Source of the DNA: Treponema parvum
GTDB taxonomy: Bacteria > Spirochaetota > Spirochaetia > Treponematales > Treponemataceae
Direction: 5' to 3'
Length of the DNA: 64,000 nucleotides
NCBI RefSeq assembly: GCF_017893945.1
Contig: NZ_CP054257.1
Coordinates: 2,480,001-2,544,000 of the forward strand
The notes under the pieces are model-generated. The model worked only from the letters and a program-made list of their open reading frames with translations. It ran no database searches and had not been told where the DNA came from. The translations under genes were made by a program, and so were the position numbers. This document shows, one piece after another, positions 49,337 through 57,658 of this stretch (its first letter is position 1; each line of letters opens with the position of its first letter).

Positions 49337-50641
49337 ATGAAAAAGATTATCACTGTTCTGTTTTCGGCAGCGTTGCTGTATATGCCGTCCGCGCTTTTTG
49401 CAGCGGGCGCAAGCGAAGCGAAAACCGAAACCAAAGAAGTTGTCATCGAATTTTGGACGCACGAAGACGTAAACCGCCAAAGGCTCGAAGACCGTTACAT
49501 AAAGGAATTCATGCAGGCCAATCCTCATGTCACCGTGAATGTCAAAAGGTTTGATTCCGAAAAAATGGCCGATATCATAAAATCCGCTCTGGATAATAAT
49601 ACCGGACCTACGATGTTCAATCTTTCGATAAACGACGAATATTCGCATATAATGAACGGCCGCATCGCCCATGTGAACTATAAGGCTGCAGGATATAAGG
49701 ACGCAAAGGCGCTCATCGAATCTTACGCGCCCAACATGCTCGACCCTGTGACAATAGACAGACATGTTTACGGACTTCCGCTTGAACTTACAAATTGGGC
49801 GATTTTCGTAAACAAAAAAATGTTTATCGAAGCGGGGCTGGATCCCGTAAACGACTTGCCCAAAACATGGGAAGACATGATGGAAGTTTCAAAAAAGATC
49901 GTCAAGCGGGAAGGAAATACCATTACCCGCCGCGGATACGACTTCCGCTATAAGTATCAGCTTGAAAATATCGTTCCAATGGTGGAACAGCTTGGCGGGC
50001 ATCTCATAAGCATTGATGAAAAAGAAGCAATCGTCGGTAAGGACGCATGGGTAAATGTTCTCAGCTTTTTAAGAGAATGGGGAGCATACGGGCAGAATTT
50101 AGGCTCGCCTGAATATACGGCCGCCCGCAGGCTGTTCAACAAGGCAAGCGGCGATGTTGCGATGTGCTCAAGCGGTTTGTATCAGGTTGCGCGCATAAAG
50201 GCTGAAAACGAAGAGTTTTACAGCAGCGGAGACTGGATGGTTATTCCCTATCCTAAATTTAAAGACGCCGTAAAAGATGTTTCCGCGTGTCATTACGGGC
50301 ATTACTATGTGGTCAACTCTGCGGCTACAAAACAGCAAGAGGAGTCTGCGTGGGCTCTGATCTCCTATATGCTGAGCCACAGCGAAGAATATCTGAGGGA
50401 AGTAAATATCATACAGCCCACCCTTGCGCTTCTTAACAGCGAAACTTACAAGAGCCTGCCGTATTCGGAAGTTTTTATCAAGGATATGGAAAGGGGGCAC
50501 ATTGTTTATTACGCCGAGAATGCGAACAAAATACAGGATGCCCTTAAAACCGCCGTCAACGGCGTAATGCTTGAAGGCATAGCGCCCGAAGCCGCTTACG
50601 AAAAATTAAAAGAAACCGTACAGAAATTCATTTCCGGTTGA
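49337..50641 (+). CDS. Orphan extracellular solute-binding protein (sugar ABC type)
   Basis: A 434-residue family 1 binding protein with a signal peptide (IITVLFSAALLYMPSALFAAG) and no lipobox cysteine, so it is probably free in the periplasm. IEFWTHEDVNRQRLEDRYIKEF and VYGLPLELTNWAIFVNKKMF are typical lobes. No permease or ATPase gene is near, so it serves a transporter encoded elsewhere or acts as a chemoreceptor partner. GAGAGGAG lies just before the ATG at 49337. Confidence 0.85.
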   Translation: MKKIITVLFSAALLYMPSALFAAGASEAKTETKEVVIEFWTHEDVNRQRLEDRYIKEFMQANPHVTVNVKRFDSEKMADIIKSALDNNTGPTMFNLSINDEYSHIMNGRIAHVNYKAAGYKDAKALIESYAPNMLDPVTIDRHVYGLPLELTNWAIFVNKKMFIEAGLDPVNDLPKTWEDMMEVSKKIVKREGNTITRRGYDFRYKYQLENIVPMVEQLGGHLISIDEKEAIVGKDAWVNVLSFLREWGAYGQNLGSPEYTAARRLFNKASGDVAMCSSGLYQVARIKAENEEFYSSGDWMVIPYPKFKDAVKDVSACHYGHYYVVNSAATKQQEESAWALISYMLSHSEEYLREVNIIQPTLALLNSETYKSLPYSEVFIKDMERGHIVYYAENANKIQDALKTAVNGVMLEGIAPEAAYEKLKETVQKFISG

Positions 50642-50757
50642 CACCGACACGGTCGGCCGCGGCGGTTGCCGGGGAACTTCGCACTTGCGCGGGAAACTTC
50701 GCGTTTGGTGCTCGCGGCAAGCGGCCCCCACATCTCAACTGCACCTCAACTGCCTCA

Positions 50758-50786
50758 TTGAAAATGTGAGTGTTTTTTGGTAATAT
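50758..50786 (+). promoter_or_regulatory. Promoter of purH
   Basis: TTGAAA (50758-50763), 17-bp spacer, TAATAT (50781-50786); AGGGG at 50806-50810 is the ribosome binding site for the ATG at 50817. Confidence 0.55.
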
Positions 50787-50816
50787 GTTACATCTATTGC
50801 GATGCAGGGGTGCCAT

Positions 50817-52445
50817 ATGAAAAAACGGGCTATTATCAGCGTTTTCAAAAAAGAAGGGATACTTGAGCTTGCTTCTTTTTTGAATGAAGCCGGCTGGGAA
50901 ATTCTTTCTACAGGGGGAACGGCCTCTTATCTGGCTCAAAACAAGATCCCCGTAGTCGACGTAAGTTCCGTTACCGGTTTTCCCGAATGTCTGGACGGAC
51001 GCGTAAAGACATTGCATCCGGCAGTTCACGCAGGAATTCTTGCCAGGCGCGATAACGCCGCACATATTGCAAAACTCGAAGAGCTTTCAATAAAGTTAAT
51101 CGATCTTGTCTGCGTTAATCTTTATCCGTTTTTTGAAAAAGTGCAGCAAGATCTTTCGTTTAACGAGAAGGTAGAATTTATCGATATAGGCGGCCCCACT
51201 ATGCTGCGCGCAGCCGCAAAAAACTATCAGGATGTTCTGGTTTTGACCGACCCCGCGGATTATGCCAAGGCTATAAAAGGAATAAAAAATGACGATCTTT
51301 CCATCGAATTCCGGCGAAGGATGGCGGGAAAGGTGTTTAACCTTACGGCGGCGTACGACGCTGCGATTTCCCGCTTTATGCTCGGCGAAACGGGAGAAGA
51401 CGAATATCCGGAATACTATACGCTTTCTCTAAAAAAACAACAGATGCTGCGTTACGGCGAAAACGGACATCAAAGCGCGTGCCTATACGTTTCTGCAGAC
51501 CGCAAAGGCGCCTTCGGCGGAATGAAACAGCTTCAAGGCAAAGAACTTTCTTATAACAATATCCGTGATCTGGACGTCGCTTGGAAAGGAGTTTGCGCTT
51601 ATTCAAAGTTTATCAAAAACGCGCTTCCCGTGAAGGGCAAAGACAAAGAAGGCAACGCGGTTACCGCTAATTTTGCTCCGGTTTCAGGCAGCGTTTTTAC
51701 GATCGCATTAAAGCATAACACGCCCTGCGGCGCGGCATTAGGAAAAAACGTTTTGGATTCATACAAAAAAACATACAGCTGCGATTCGGTTTCAATTTTC
51801 GGCGGAATTTTAGGATGCAGCGCCGTTATCGATGAAAAAGCTGCGCTTGAGATGAAAAAATGTTTTCTTGAAGTTATCGTGGCGCCCGGCTTTACCGACG
51901 GCGCTCTTAAAGTATTTGAAGAAAAAAAGAATCTCCGCCTTATCGTCGCCGAAATTCCGGCGGATGAAAAACACAGCTATCTTTCCGTTGACGGCGGAGC
52001 TTTGATTCAGAGTTCAGACGACACGCTTTTTGAAAAGTGGGATATAGTGACAAAGGCTAAACCTACGGCGGCTCAAGTAAACGAAATGGCCTTCGGAATG
52101 ACGATCGCCATGTTTGCAAAGTCAAACGCCGTTTTGGTCATCAAAGACCAAATGGCTATAGGCATAGGCTGCGGCCAGACGAACAGGATCTGGGCTGCGG
52201 AGCAGGCTTTGGAGCGGGCGCAAAAAGTCGTCCAATCCGGCGCCGCTTCGGACAATAAAAACGCCGAAGTTCTCATAAGCGACGCGTTTTTTCCGTTCGA
52301 CGATACCGTGCGCGCTGCGGCAAAATACGGCATAAAGGCCATCGTTCAGCCCGGCGGTTCTATCCGAGACGAAGATTCTATAAAGGCCTGCAACGAGCTG
52401 GGTATAGCTATGGTATTTACCGGAACGCGGCATTTCAAACACTAG
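50817..52445 (+). CDS. purH: Bifunctional AICAR transformylase / IMP cyclohydrolase
   Basis: A 542-residue enzyme for the last two steps of IMP synthesis. The N-terminal methylglyoxal-synthase-like IMPCH domain has LISTGGTASYL-type sequence (EILSTGGTASYLAQ), GFPECLDGRVKTLHP and GGPTMLRAAAKNYQDV. The AICARFT domain has LRYGENGHQSA, LKHNTPCGAALG and IGCGQTNRIWA. The length is normal. I use the ATG at 50817, 6 nt after AGGGG, not an ATG 15 nt earlier. MraY follows 28 nt downstream. Confidence 0.93.
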   Translation: MKKRAIISVFKKEGILELASFLNEAGWEILSTGGTASYLAQNKIPVVDVSSVTGFPECLDGRVKTLHPAVHAGILARRDNAAHIAKLEELSIKLIDLVCVNLYPFFEKVQQDLSFNEKVEFIDIGGPTMLRAAAKNYQDVLVLTDPADYAKAIKGIKNDDLSIEFRRRMAGKVFNLTAAYDAAISRFMLGETGEDEYPEYYTLSLKKQQMLRYGENGHQSACLYVSADRKGAFGGMKQLQGKELSYNNIRDLDVAWKGVCAYSKFIKNALPVKGKDKEGNAVTANFAPVSGSVFTIALKHNTPCGAALGKNVLDSYKKTYSCDSVSIFGGILGCSAVIDEKAALEMKKCFLEVIVAPGFTDGALKVFEEKKNLRLIVAEIPADEKHSYLSVDGGALIQSSDDTLFEKWDIVTKAKPTAAQVNEMAFGMTIAMFAKSNAVLVIKDQMAIGIGCGQTNRIWAAEQALERAQKVVQSGAASDNKNAEVLISDAFFPFDDTVRAAAKYGIKAIVQPGGSIRDEDSIKACNELGIAMVFTGTRHFKH

Positions 52446-52473
52446 AACCGGAAACTGATATTACCGAGGAATT

Positions 52474-53541
52474 ATGCTCTATCACATAGGCTCTTTTTTA
52501 CAGCAATATTTCGGCCCCGCAAGGCTTTTACAATCGTACACGGTTCTTATCGCTATCGCCTTGTATGCGGGGTTTTTATCCATAAAGTTTTTTTTACCTA
52601 AATTTTACGGAATTTTACCGGCTGACCGCGGCCGGGAATTTACGCTGACGGCGGAAGCTTCCAAGGGGAAACCTACCGGAGCGGGCAGCGTTTTTATAAC
52701 GTTTTTTATCATTTTGACGCTTATTACGGCTCCCGTAACAAAGCTCCAGCTTTGCATATTGGCTCTTACTTTTGTAACCATGCTTACAGGCTTTTTTGAC
52801 GACGCCAGCATAAAAAGCTGGGGAGAATACAAAAAGGGGCTTCTTGACCTGATCATAAGTCTTTCAGCCGCCTTTGTTTTATATTTTTTTACCGCAGAAA
52901 GCAGCGCCGATGGAATTCATTTTTGGCTTCCTTTTATAACAAATCCCGTGCGTATTCCCGGAGCGCTGTACATAGCGATAACAACCCTCATGCTGTGGGT
53001 TTCCATAAACACTACTAACTGCACCGACGGAGTCGACGGCCTTTCTTCGACGCTAGTCCTCATCGCACTGATAACGCTTAGCTGTGTTTTTTATTTTGTG
53101 TTGGGACACAAGGTAATAGCTACATATCTTCTGGTTCCTCACCTGGCTGCGGGCGCCAACTGGGCCGTGATGACATTTTGTCTGTCGGGAGTTTTAATGG
53201 GATATCTGTGGCACAACGCTTATCCCAGTAAGGTGTTGATGGGCGACGCGGGAAGCCGTGCGCTGGGATTTTATATAGGCGTGTGCGTCATGGTTACGGG
53301 TAACCCCTTTTTAATTTTAGCGACGTCTTCAATGATCTTTGTGAACGGCGGCATGGGGCTCGTAAAAGTGGCTCTCATACGTTTTTGTCACATACACGTG
53401 CTGAACAGCATACGGTTTCCGCTGCACGATCACATGCGGAAAAACAGAGGATGGTCTCCTACGCAGGTTTTAGTAAAATTTATGATCATGCAGCTTTTGA
53501 TTACAGTTGCGCTCATAGGCGTCTTCTTAAAAGTCCGCTGA
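52474..53541 (+). CDS. mraY: Phospho-N-acetylmuramoyl-pentapeptide transferase
   Basis: A 355-residue inner-membrane enzyme with ten helices that makes lipid I from UDP-MurNAc-pentapeptide and undecaprenyl phosphate. Conserved acidic motifs are visible: GFFDDASIKSW with the DD pair, NTTNCTDGVDGLSS, and MGDAGSRALGF; the histidine region is HVLNSIRFPLHDHMRKNRGW. GAGGA precedes the ATG. It is apart from the usual mur cluster and follows purH. Confidence 0.9.
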   Translation: MLYHIGSFLQQYFGPARLLQSYTVLIAIALYAGFLSIKFFLPKFYGILPADRGREFTLTAEASKGKPTGAGSVFITFFIILTLITAPVTKLQLCILALTFVTMLTGFFDDASIKSWGEYKKGLLDLIISLSAAFVLYFFTAESSADGIHFWLPFITNPVRIPGALYIAITTLMLWVSINTTNCTDGVDGLSSTLVLIALITLSCVFYFVLGHKVIATYLLVPHLAAGANWAVMTFCLSGVLMGYLWHNAYPSKVLMGDAGSRALGFYIGVCVMVTGNPFLILATSSMIFVNGGMGLVKVALIRFCHIHVLNSIRFPLHDHMRKNRGWSPTQVLVKFMIMQLLITVALIGVFLKVR

Positions 53542-53664
53542 AAAGCAATAAGCTGAAAAACACAGATCGAGGCATTTTGCCGGTTTGCGCGGCTGTGCAG
53601 GCGGCAGTGTCCCCGGCCGCATTATGGGCAAGCGGCGCATCATCAGCCGGCCGCAATCTCTTGT

Positions 53665-54996
53665 TTATTTTAAGCAAAAAGATTCTATTAGATTGAGTTT
53701 TTCCGCACTTACCTGATAGCCGGATATGTCGTGCTCCGAAACGGGATTTCCGTTACCGTTATAATAGACTATTTTTATGTCATATATTCCGGGTTCCAGA
53801 GTAAGACCTGCAACATAAACGCTCGCGGGAAAAAACCTTCCCGTGCGGACGTCGGCGCGTTCCGTAACTTCCGTTGAAACGGAAGAAGCGAACGAAAGCA
53901 GGCTTAGCGCAAATCCGACTGCGCTGTCGTATTTTTCCGATTGGTTTTTCAACACACCCGTCATCGTCGCTTTTGAAATCGAGCGCAAAAGCGATCTTGC
54001 AAAAAGCATTGCATATTCTTGTTTATACGTATCCAGCGCAATATTTTCAATGCTTTCGATTTTTTCAAGGCTTCCCTCAGTCCTTTGGGCTGCCGTTTTC
54101 GACTCCACAAAAATTTTTGCACCCGCGACGCCGGACGCTCTCCTTTGCATTTCAGGCAGAGACAGTTTATAGTACGTGTCCCCTAAAAACAGCCTGAAAT
54201 TGTTTTCCGTCTTAACGGGAGCGAGCCCTGAAAAGCTTATCACATTAAGGCGCGCCATTTTAGGCGGAACGTCCAGCTCCGAATTGACGGAAGACGGAAG
54301 CGAAAAATCGTACAAGTCGGGTTGAAGAGCGAAGGCTTCTTTCAGCAATTTAAGATCGACTCCCGCGTTATCGGAATCTCCGTCGGCACGGTATATGAGC
54401 ATGCTGATGTAACGCGCAAAAGCCGAATTATGAAATTTTATATCGGAATCGGGAAGTTCGCCGTTGTTTTCGGCCAGAGACTGTTTTGCTTTTGCAATGG
54501 CCACTTGATTTTGCGATATTATCTCCTGCAATTTATTGTTAAAGCGCCGGATTTCCACGAAAGCGTCGTCGAATTTGTTCATTTTAAGATAATTCAGCGA
54601 CATAAAAATATTCGTGTATATGTTTTCATAAGTGCTGCCAGCGTAATCTTTTACAGTGTCGTTGACAAGAAAAGACGCTACGGCTTGGGAAATACTCTTT
54701 GCGTAAAATTCGTCTATTTTTCTTTCCGCTAAGGATAATTCCTCGTTGGACCGCTTTGAATTCCCTGCATAATGAGAGACGATGCCCTTGTCGAGATTTT
54801 CCAAAACAATGTCGTTTTTTGAATAAAGCCTTTTAGAATCGGCTTCAAGATCGGAATAGACGGCCTCATAGTCCGCGTTTTTTAACGAAGCGTCTATGCT
54901 TGAAAAATCGTAATCCGCCGTTGTGGCACATGAAAAAAGAACGAAACCTGAAAATAAAACGAGAAGCGATATAGGAAGGTGCCCGGTTTTTTTCAT
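53665..54996 (-). CDS. COG3014-type lipoprotein of unknown function
   Basis: A 443-residue lipoprotein. The signal peptide ends at the lipobox VLFSCATT. The middle is helical with a TPR-like look (ENLDKGIVSHYAGNSKRSNEELSLAERKIDEF, then NIFMSLNYLKMNKFDDAFVEIRRFNNKL), followed by a beta-rich C-terminal domain. This pattern matches uncharacterised COG3014 proteins found next to envelope genes. I use ATG 54996, which has AAGGA 7 nt before it. The M20 peptidase gene ends 25 nt upstream on the same strand. Confidence 0.7.
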   Translation of the reverse strand: MKKTGHLPISLLVLFSGFVLFSCATTADYDFSSIDASLKNADYEAVYSDLEADSKRLYSKNDIVLENLDKGIVSHYAGNSKRSNEELSLAERKIDEFYAKSISQAVASFLVNDTVKDYAGSTYENIYTNIFMSLNYLKMNKFDDAFVEIRRFNNKLQEIISQNQVAIAKAKQSLAENNGELPDSDIKFHNSAFARYISMLIYRADGDSDNAGVDLKLLKEAFALQPDLYDFSLPSSVNSELDVPPKMARLNVISFSGLAPVKTENNFRLFLGDTYYKLSLPEMQRRASGVAGAKIFVESKTAAQRTEGSLEKIESIENIALDTYKQEYAMLFARSLLRSISKATMTGVLKNQSEKYDSAVGFALSLLSFASSVSTEVTERADVRTGRFFPASVYVAGLTLEPGIYDIKIVYYNGNGNPVSEHDISGYQVSAEKLNLIESFCLK

Positions 54997-55021
54997 GTGC
55001 AATTCCTTATGCCGTCCGGTT

Positions 55022-56257
55022 TCAGTCGAGCATCAAAGCCGCCATTGTATATGCGTCCGCTTCCGTATTGGCGATGACGCTGTATTCGTTTGGCTGATGA
55101 CACACTTCGTCCAATGTGCTCCACACAGCGGCGTTGTATCCCGCCTTTCTGAGATCGCCGCCTACGGTTCCCCCTCCGATCCCTATGGTTCTCGCCTTAA
55201 TTCCGTGTACTTCTTTGAGCGTTTTTGAAAGTTTTTTTACAATCGGGGCGTCCGCCGGAGTGGCCGGAGATTCTTCCGCCTGGAGGAGTTCAAGCTCGAT
55301 TTTTACGCCGTATTTTTTTTCTACGTCGGTATAAATGGCCTCAACTTCTTTTAAAACGTCTTTTATCTTATAGCAGGGCAGTATGCGGCAATCCGCGCAG
55401 CTTACATCGTCTCCGGGGATTATGTTTACGCCCGAAACGTTTGCAAGGCGCATCGTAGGCTGAAATGTCGAATACGGCGGATCAAAAAGATCGTCTTTTT
55501 TATCGAAGCGCTTTTCAAGATTGTTTATGCGGAGCATCAGATCCGCCGCCGCAACACAGGCGTTTTTGCCCTTGTTAGGCATGGAACCGTGCGACTGTTT
55601 TCCGATGGTGTGGAAGCGCATCCAAAGGATATTTTTTTCGGCGATCTCGATCGTTTCGCCCTTGGGATCTCCTCCGTCGGGGATAAGTATGAGATCCTGT
55701 TTTTTAAACAGATTATGTTCTTTAAGGAGATATTTAATTCCGTATTTCGATCCCACTTCTTCGTCCGCTATAAAAAGCAGCTTTACGGTGTGAGAAGGAG
55801 TTATGCCGGTTTTGAAAAACGCCAGAGCCGCAAAAACCGATGAGACCAGTCCCTGCTGATTGTCTTCTACGCCGCGGCCGATCAGTTTTCCGTCTTTTTC
55901 GATCACCTTCCACGGGTCGGAATTCCATAAAGAAATTTCCCCGGGAGGAACTACGTCCAAGTGAGACATTATCCAAAGAGAATATTCGTCGCTTTTTCCG
56001 GGAATCGTAAGCACAATGTTCGGGCGTATGCCGTTTTTCGCTCTTTTGTCCGGAGCGTCGTAGCGTTCAATATTTTTTAGTCCCTTGTCCGAAAGCCACT
56101 TGATCAGGGCCTCCGCCTTATCGAATTCGCCTACGCCTCCGTTTTCCGGCGCCAATGCGGGAACGGATGTAAGAAGCGTTTCCAGGGCGATCATGTCTTT
56201 GCGGGAATTTTTTATAAAATCATTCAGCTTTTTAAGCTCTTCATTAGAATTTGTCAT
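55022..56257 (-). CDS. M20 family metallopeptidase (PepV/ArgE-like)
   Basis: A 411-residue di-zinc hydrolase. Metal and catalytic residues are visible: H99 and D101 in MSHLDVVPPGE, D132 in GRGVEDNQQG, and the Glu pair in FIADEEVGSKYG. The lid domain contains the HSMPNKG-type segment SHGSMPNKGKNA, and the C-terminus has GGGTVGGDLRKAGYNAA. Family members cleave dipeptides or deacylate amino acids; the exact substrate is open. A GGAGG ribosome binding site precedes the ATG. Confidence 0.88.
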   Translation of the reverse strand: MTNSNEELKKLNDFIKNSRKDMIALETLLTSVPALAPENGGVGEFDKAEALIKWLSDKGLKNIERYDAPDKRAKNGIRPNIVLTIPGKSDEYSLWIMSHLDVVPPGEISLWNSDPWKVIEKDGKLIGRGVEDNQQGLVSSVFAALAFFKTGITPSHTVKLLFIADEEVGSKYGIKYLLKEHNLFKKQDLILIPDGGDPKGETIEIAEKNILWMRFHTIGKQSHGSMPNKGKNACVAAADLMLRINNLEKRFDKKDDLFDPPYSTFQPTMRLANVSGVNIIPGDDVSCADCRILPCYKIKDVLKEVEAIYTDVEKKYGVKIELELLQAEESPATPADAPIVKKLSKTLKEVHGIKARTIGIGGGTVGGDLRKAGYNAAVWSTLDEVCHQPNEYSVIANTEADAYTMAALMLD

Positions 56258-56329
56258 ATTTTCCTCCGTATATTTTAAGTATCAAGGCCTGTCCTAAATT
56301 TTAAGATTTTCGGCAGCTCCGGATACCTT

Positions 56330-57301
56330 TTAAGCATTTTTTAGGTAAGCTTTCCACGTTGAGCTTACAAGGGTTTCTATGTCGGAATACAAAGCTTTCC
56401 AGCCGAGTTTTTCGCGGGCAAACGAAGAAGAAGCCACAAGGGCAGCCGGATCGCCTTTTCGCCGCGGCGCATACTCTGCGGGAATCGGTTTGCCCGTAAT
56501 CCTGCGGGAGGCTTCGAGCATTTCAAGCACGGTTATTCCTTTTTCGCTGCCCAGCCCCACGGTTATACTTTCATTTTTCTTAACGATGTAATCGAGCGCT
56601 TTTACATGAGCGGCCGCAAGATCCGTCACGTGAACGTAATCCCTTATGCAGGTGCCGTCGCGGGTTTCATAGTCGTTGCCGAAAATTTTCAGTTCTTTGC
56701 GCATATCGCAGGCAACTTCCATTATTACCGGCAGCAGATTGGCGGGATTCTGTTCAAGACCGCATAAGACGCCGTCGGGGTCGTAGCCTGCGGCGTTAAA
56801 GTATCTCAACGCCGCAAAGTTGAGCCCTTTTAATCTTGCATACCATCCCAATATCTGTTCTATGGCGAGTTTCGTGTATCCGTAATAGTTTTCAGGTTCC
56901 GTAGGATGTTTTTCATCGATCGGCAAATATTTCGGTTCTCCGAATACCGCCGCGGACGACGAAAACACCATGTTCGCGCAGTTGTGAGCCAGAGCGCCGT
57001 TAAGAATATTGATAGTTCCGCTTATGTTGTGGGACGAATACTTTTCCGGAACTATCATAGATTCCCCTGCGGCCTTATAAGCCGCCAGATGAATGAACGC
57101 ATCGAAACCCTGCGAAAACGCGGAGTTTACGTGTTCTTCGACCATTATGTCGCCGGCTATAAAATCGTTTTCCGGAAAAAGATTTCGGATAAGCCCTGTC
57201 GAAAGATTGTCAAAGACGCAAATCTTGTGTCCGTTTTTCATGAGCTCTTTTACGACATGGCTGCCTATATATCCCGCACCGCCTATAACCAATACTTTCA
57301 T
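56330..57301 (-). CDS. galE: UDP-glucose 4-epimerase
   Basis: A 323-residue short-chain dehydrogenase. The NAD site is VIGGAGYIGSHVVKEL, followed by VFDNLSTG, the Ser of SSSAAVFGEP and the catalytic YxxxK in NYYGYTKLAIEQ. FNAAGYDPDG and DYVHVTDLAAAH are GalE hallmarks. It interconverts UDP-glucose and UDP-galactose for surface glycans. I use the ATG at 57301 with GGGAG 6 nt upstream. The region upstream has several inverted repeats. Confidence 0.92.
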   Translation of the reverse strand: MKVLVIGGAGYIGSHVVKELMKNGHKICVFDNLSTGLIRNLFPENDFIAGDIMVEEHVNSAFSQGFDAFIHLAAYKAAGESMIVPEKYSSHNISGTINILNGALAHNCANMVFSSSAAVFGEPKYLPIDEKHPTEPENYYGYTKLAIEQILGWYARLKGLNFAALRYFNAAGYDPDGVLCGLEQNPANLLPVIMEVACDMRKELKIFGNDYETRDGTCIRDYVHVTDLAAAHVKALDYIVKKNESITVGLGSEKGITVLEMLEASRRITGKPIPAEYAPRRKGDPAALVASSSFAREKLGWKALYSDIETLVSSTWKAYLKNA

Positions 57302-57658
57302 TTTTTCTCCCATAAAAACTTTTACAGGAAGTTTCAACTTCCGAAAAAGTTTTTTCCGCGCTTTCGCAAACATCAGTTGAGAAAGCGCAATAAATAATCG
57401 AGTTTGCGAAAATGTAATGTATCATATTAATTTTTTTCAAAACGATATGTATACATGCTTTACGCAAACAACCATGCAAACTCGAGATAAAAAGCGACGG
57501 CGATATTTCAGACGGTGCTTTTTATCATGTCTCCTTTTGGAATTATATATCTTTTTGTGCCGCCGCTCAATTAAAAGCCGATCAATCAGGCGCTTTGCAG
57601 CAAGCGATTCAGTAAGAACCGCAAGGGCGCCGTAAACCGGATTGAGCGGATTCCGCGT
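57302..57658. promoter_or_regulatory. galE upstream region with several inverted repeats
   Basis: 357 bp between galE (start) and the ABC-F gene (end). Contents: TTTCGCAAAC (57362-57371) facing GTTTGCGAAA (57402-57411); the palindrome ATGTATACAT (57447-57456); and GATAAAAAGC (57486-57495) facing GCTTTTTATC (57517-57526), which may terminate the ABC-F transcript. No gene. Confidence 0.5.

Noticed and set aside
50642..50816. Possible purine riboswitch before purH
   Set aside because: No three-way junction with the conserved loop pairs is visible; a plain promoter and Shine-Dalgarno account for the region.
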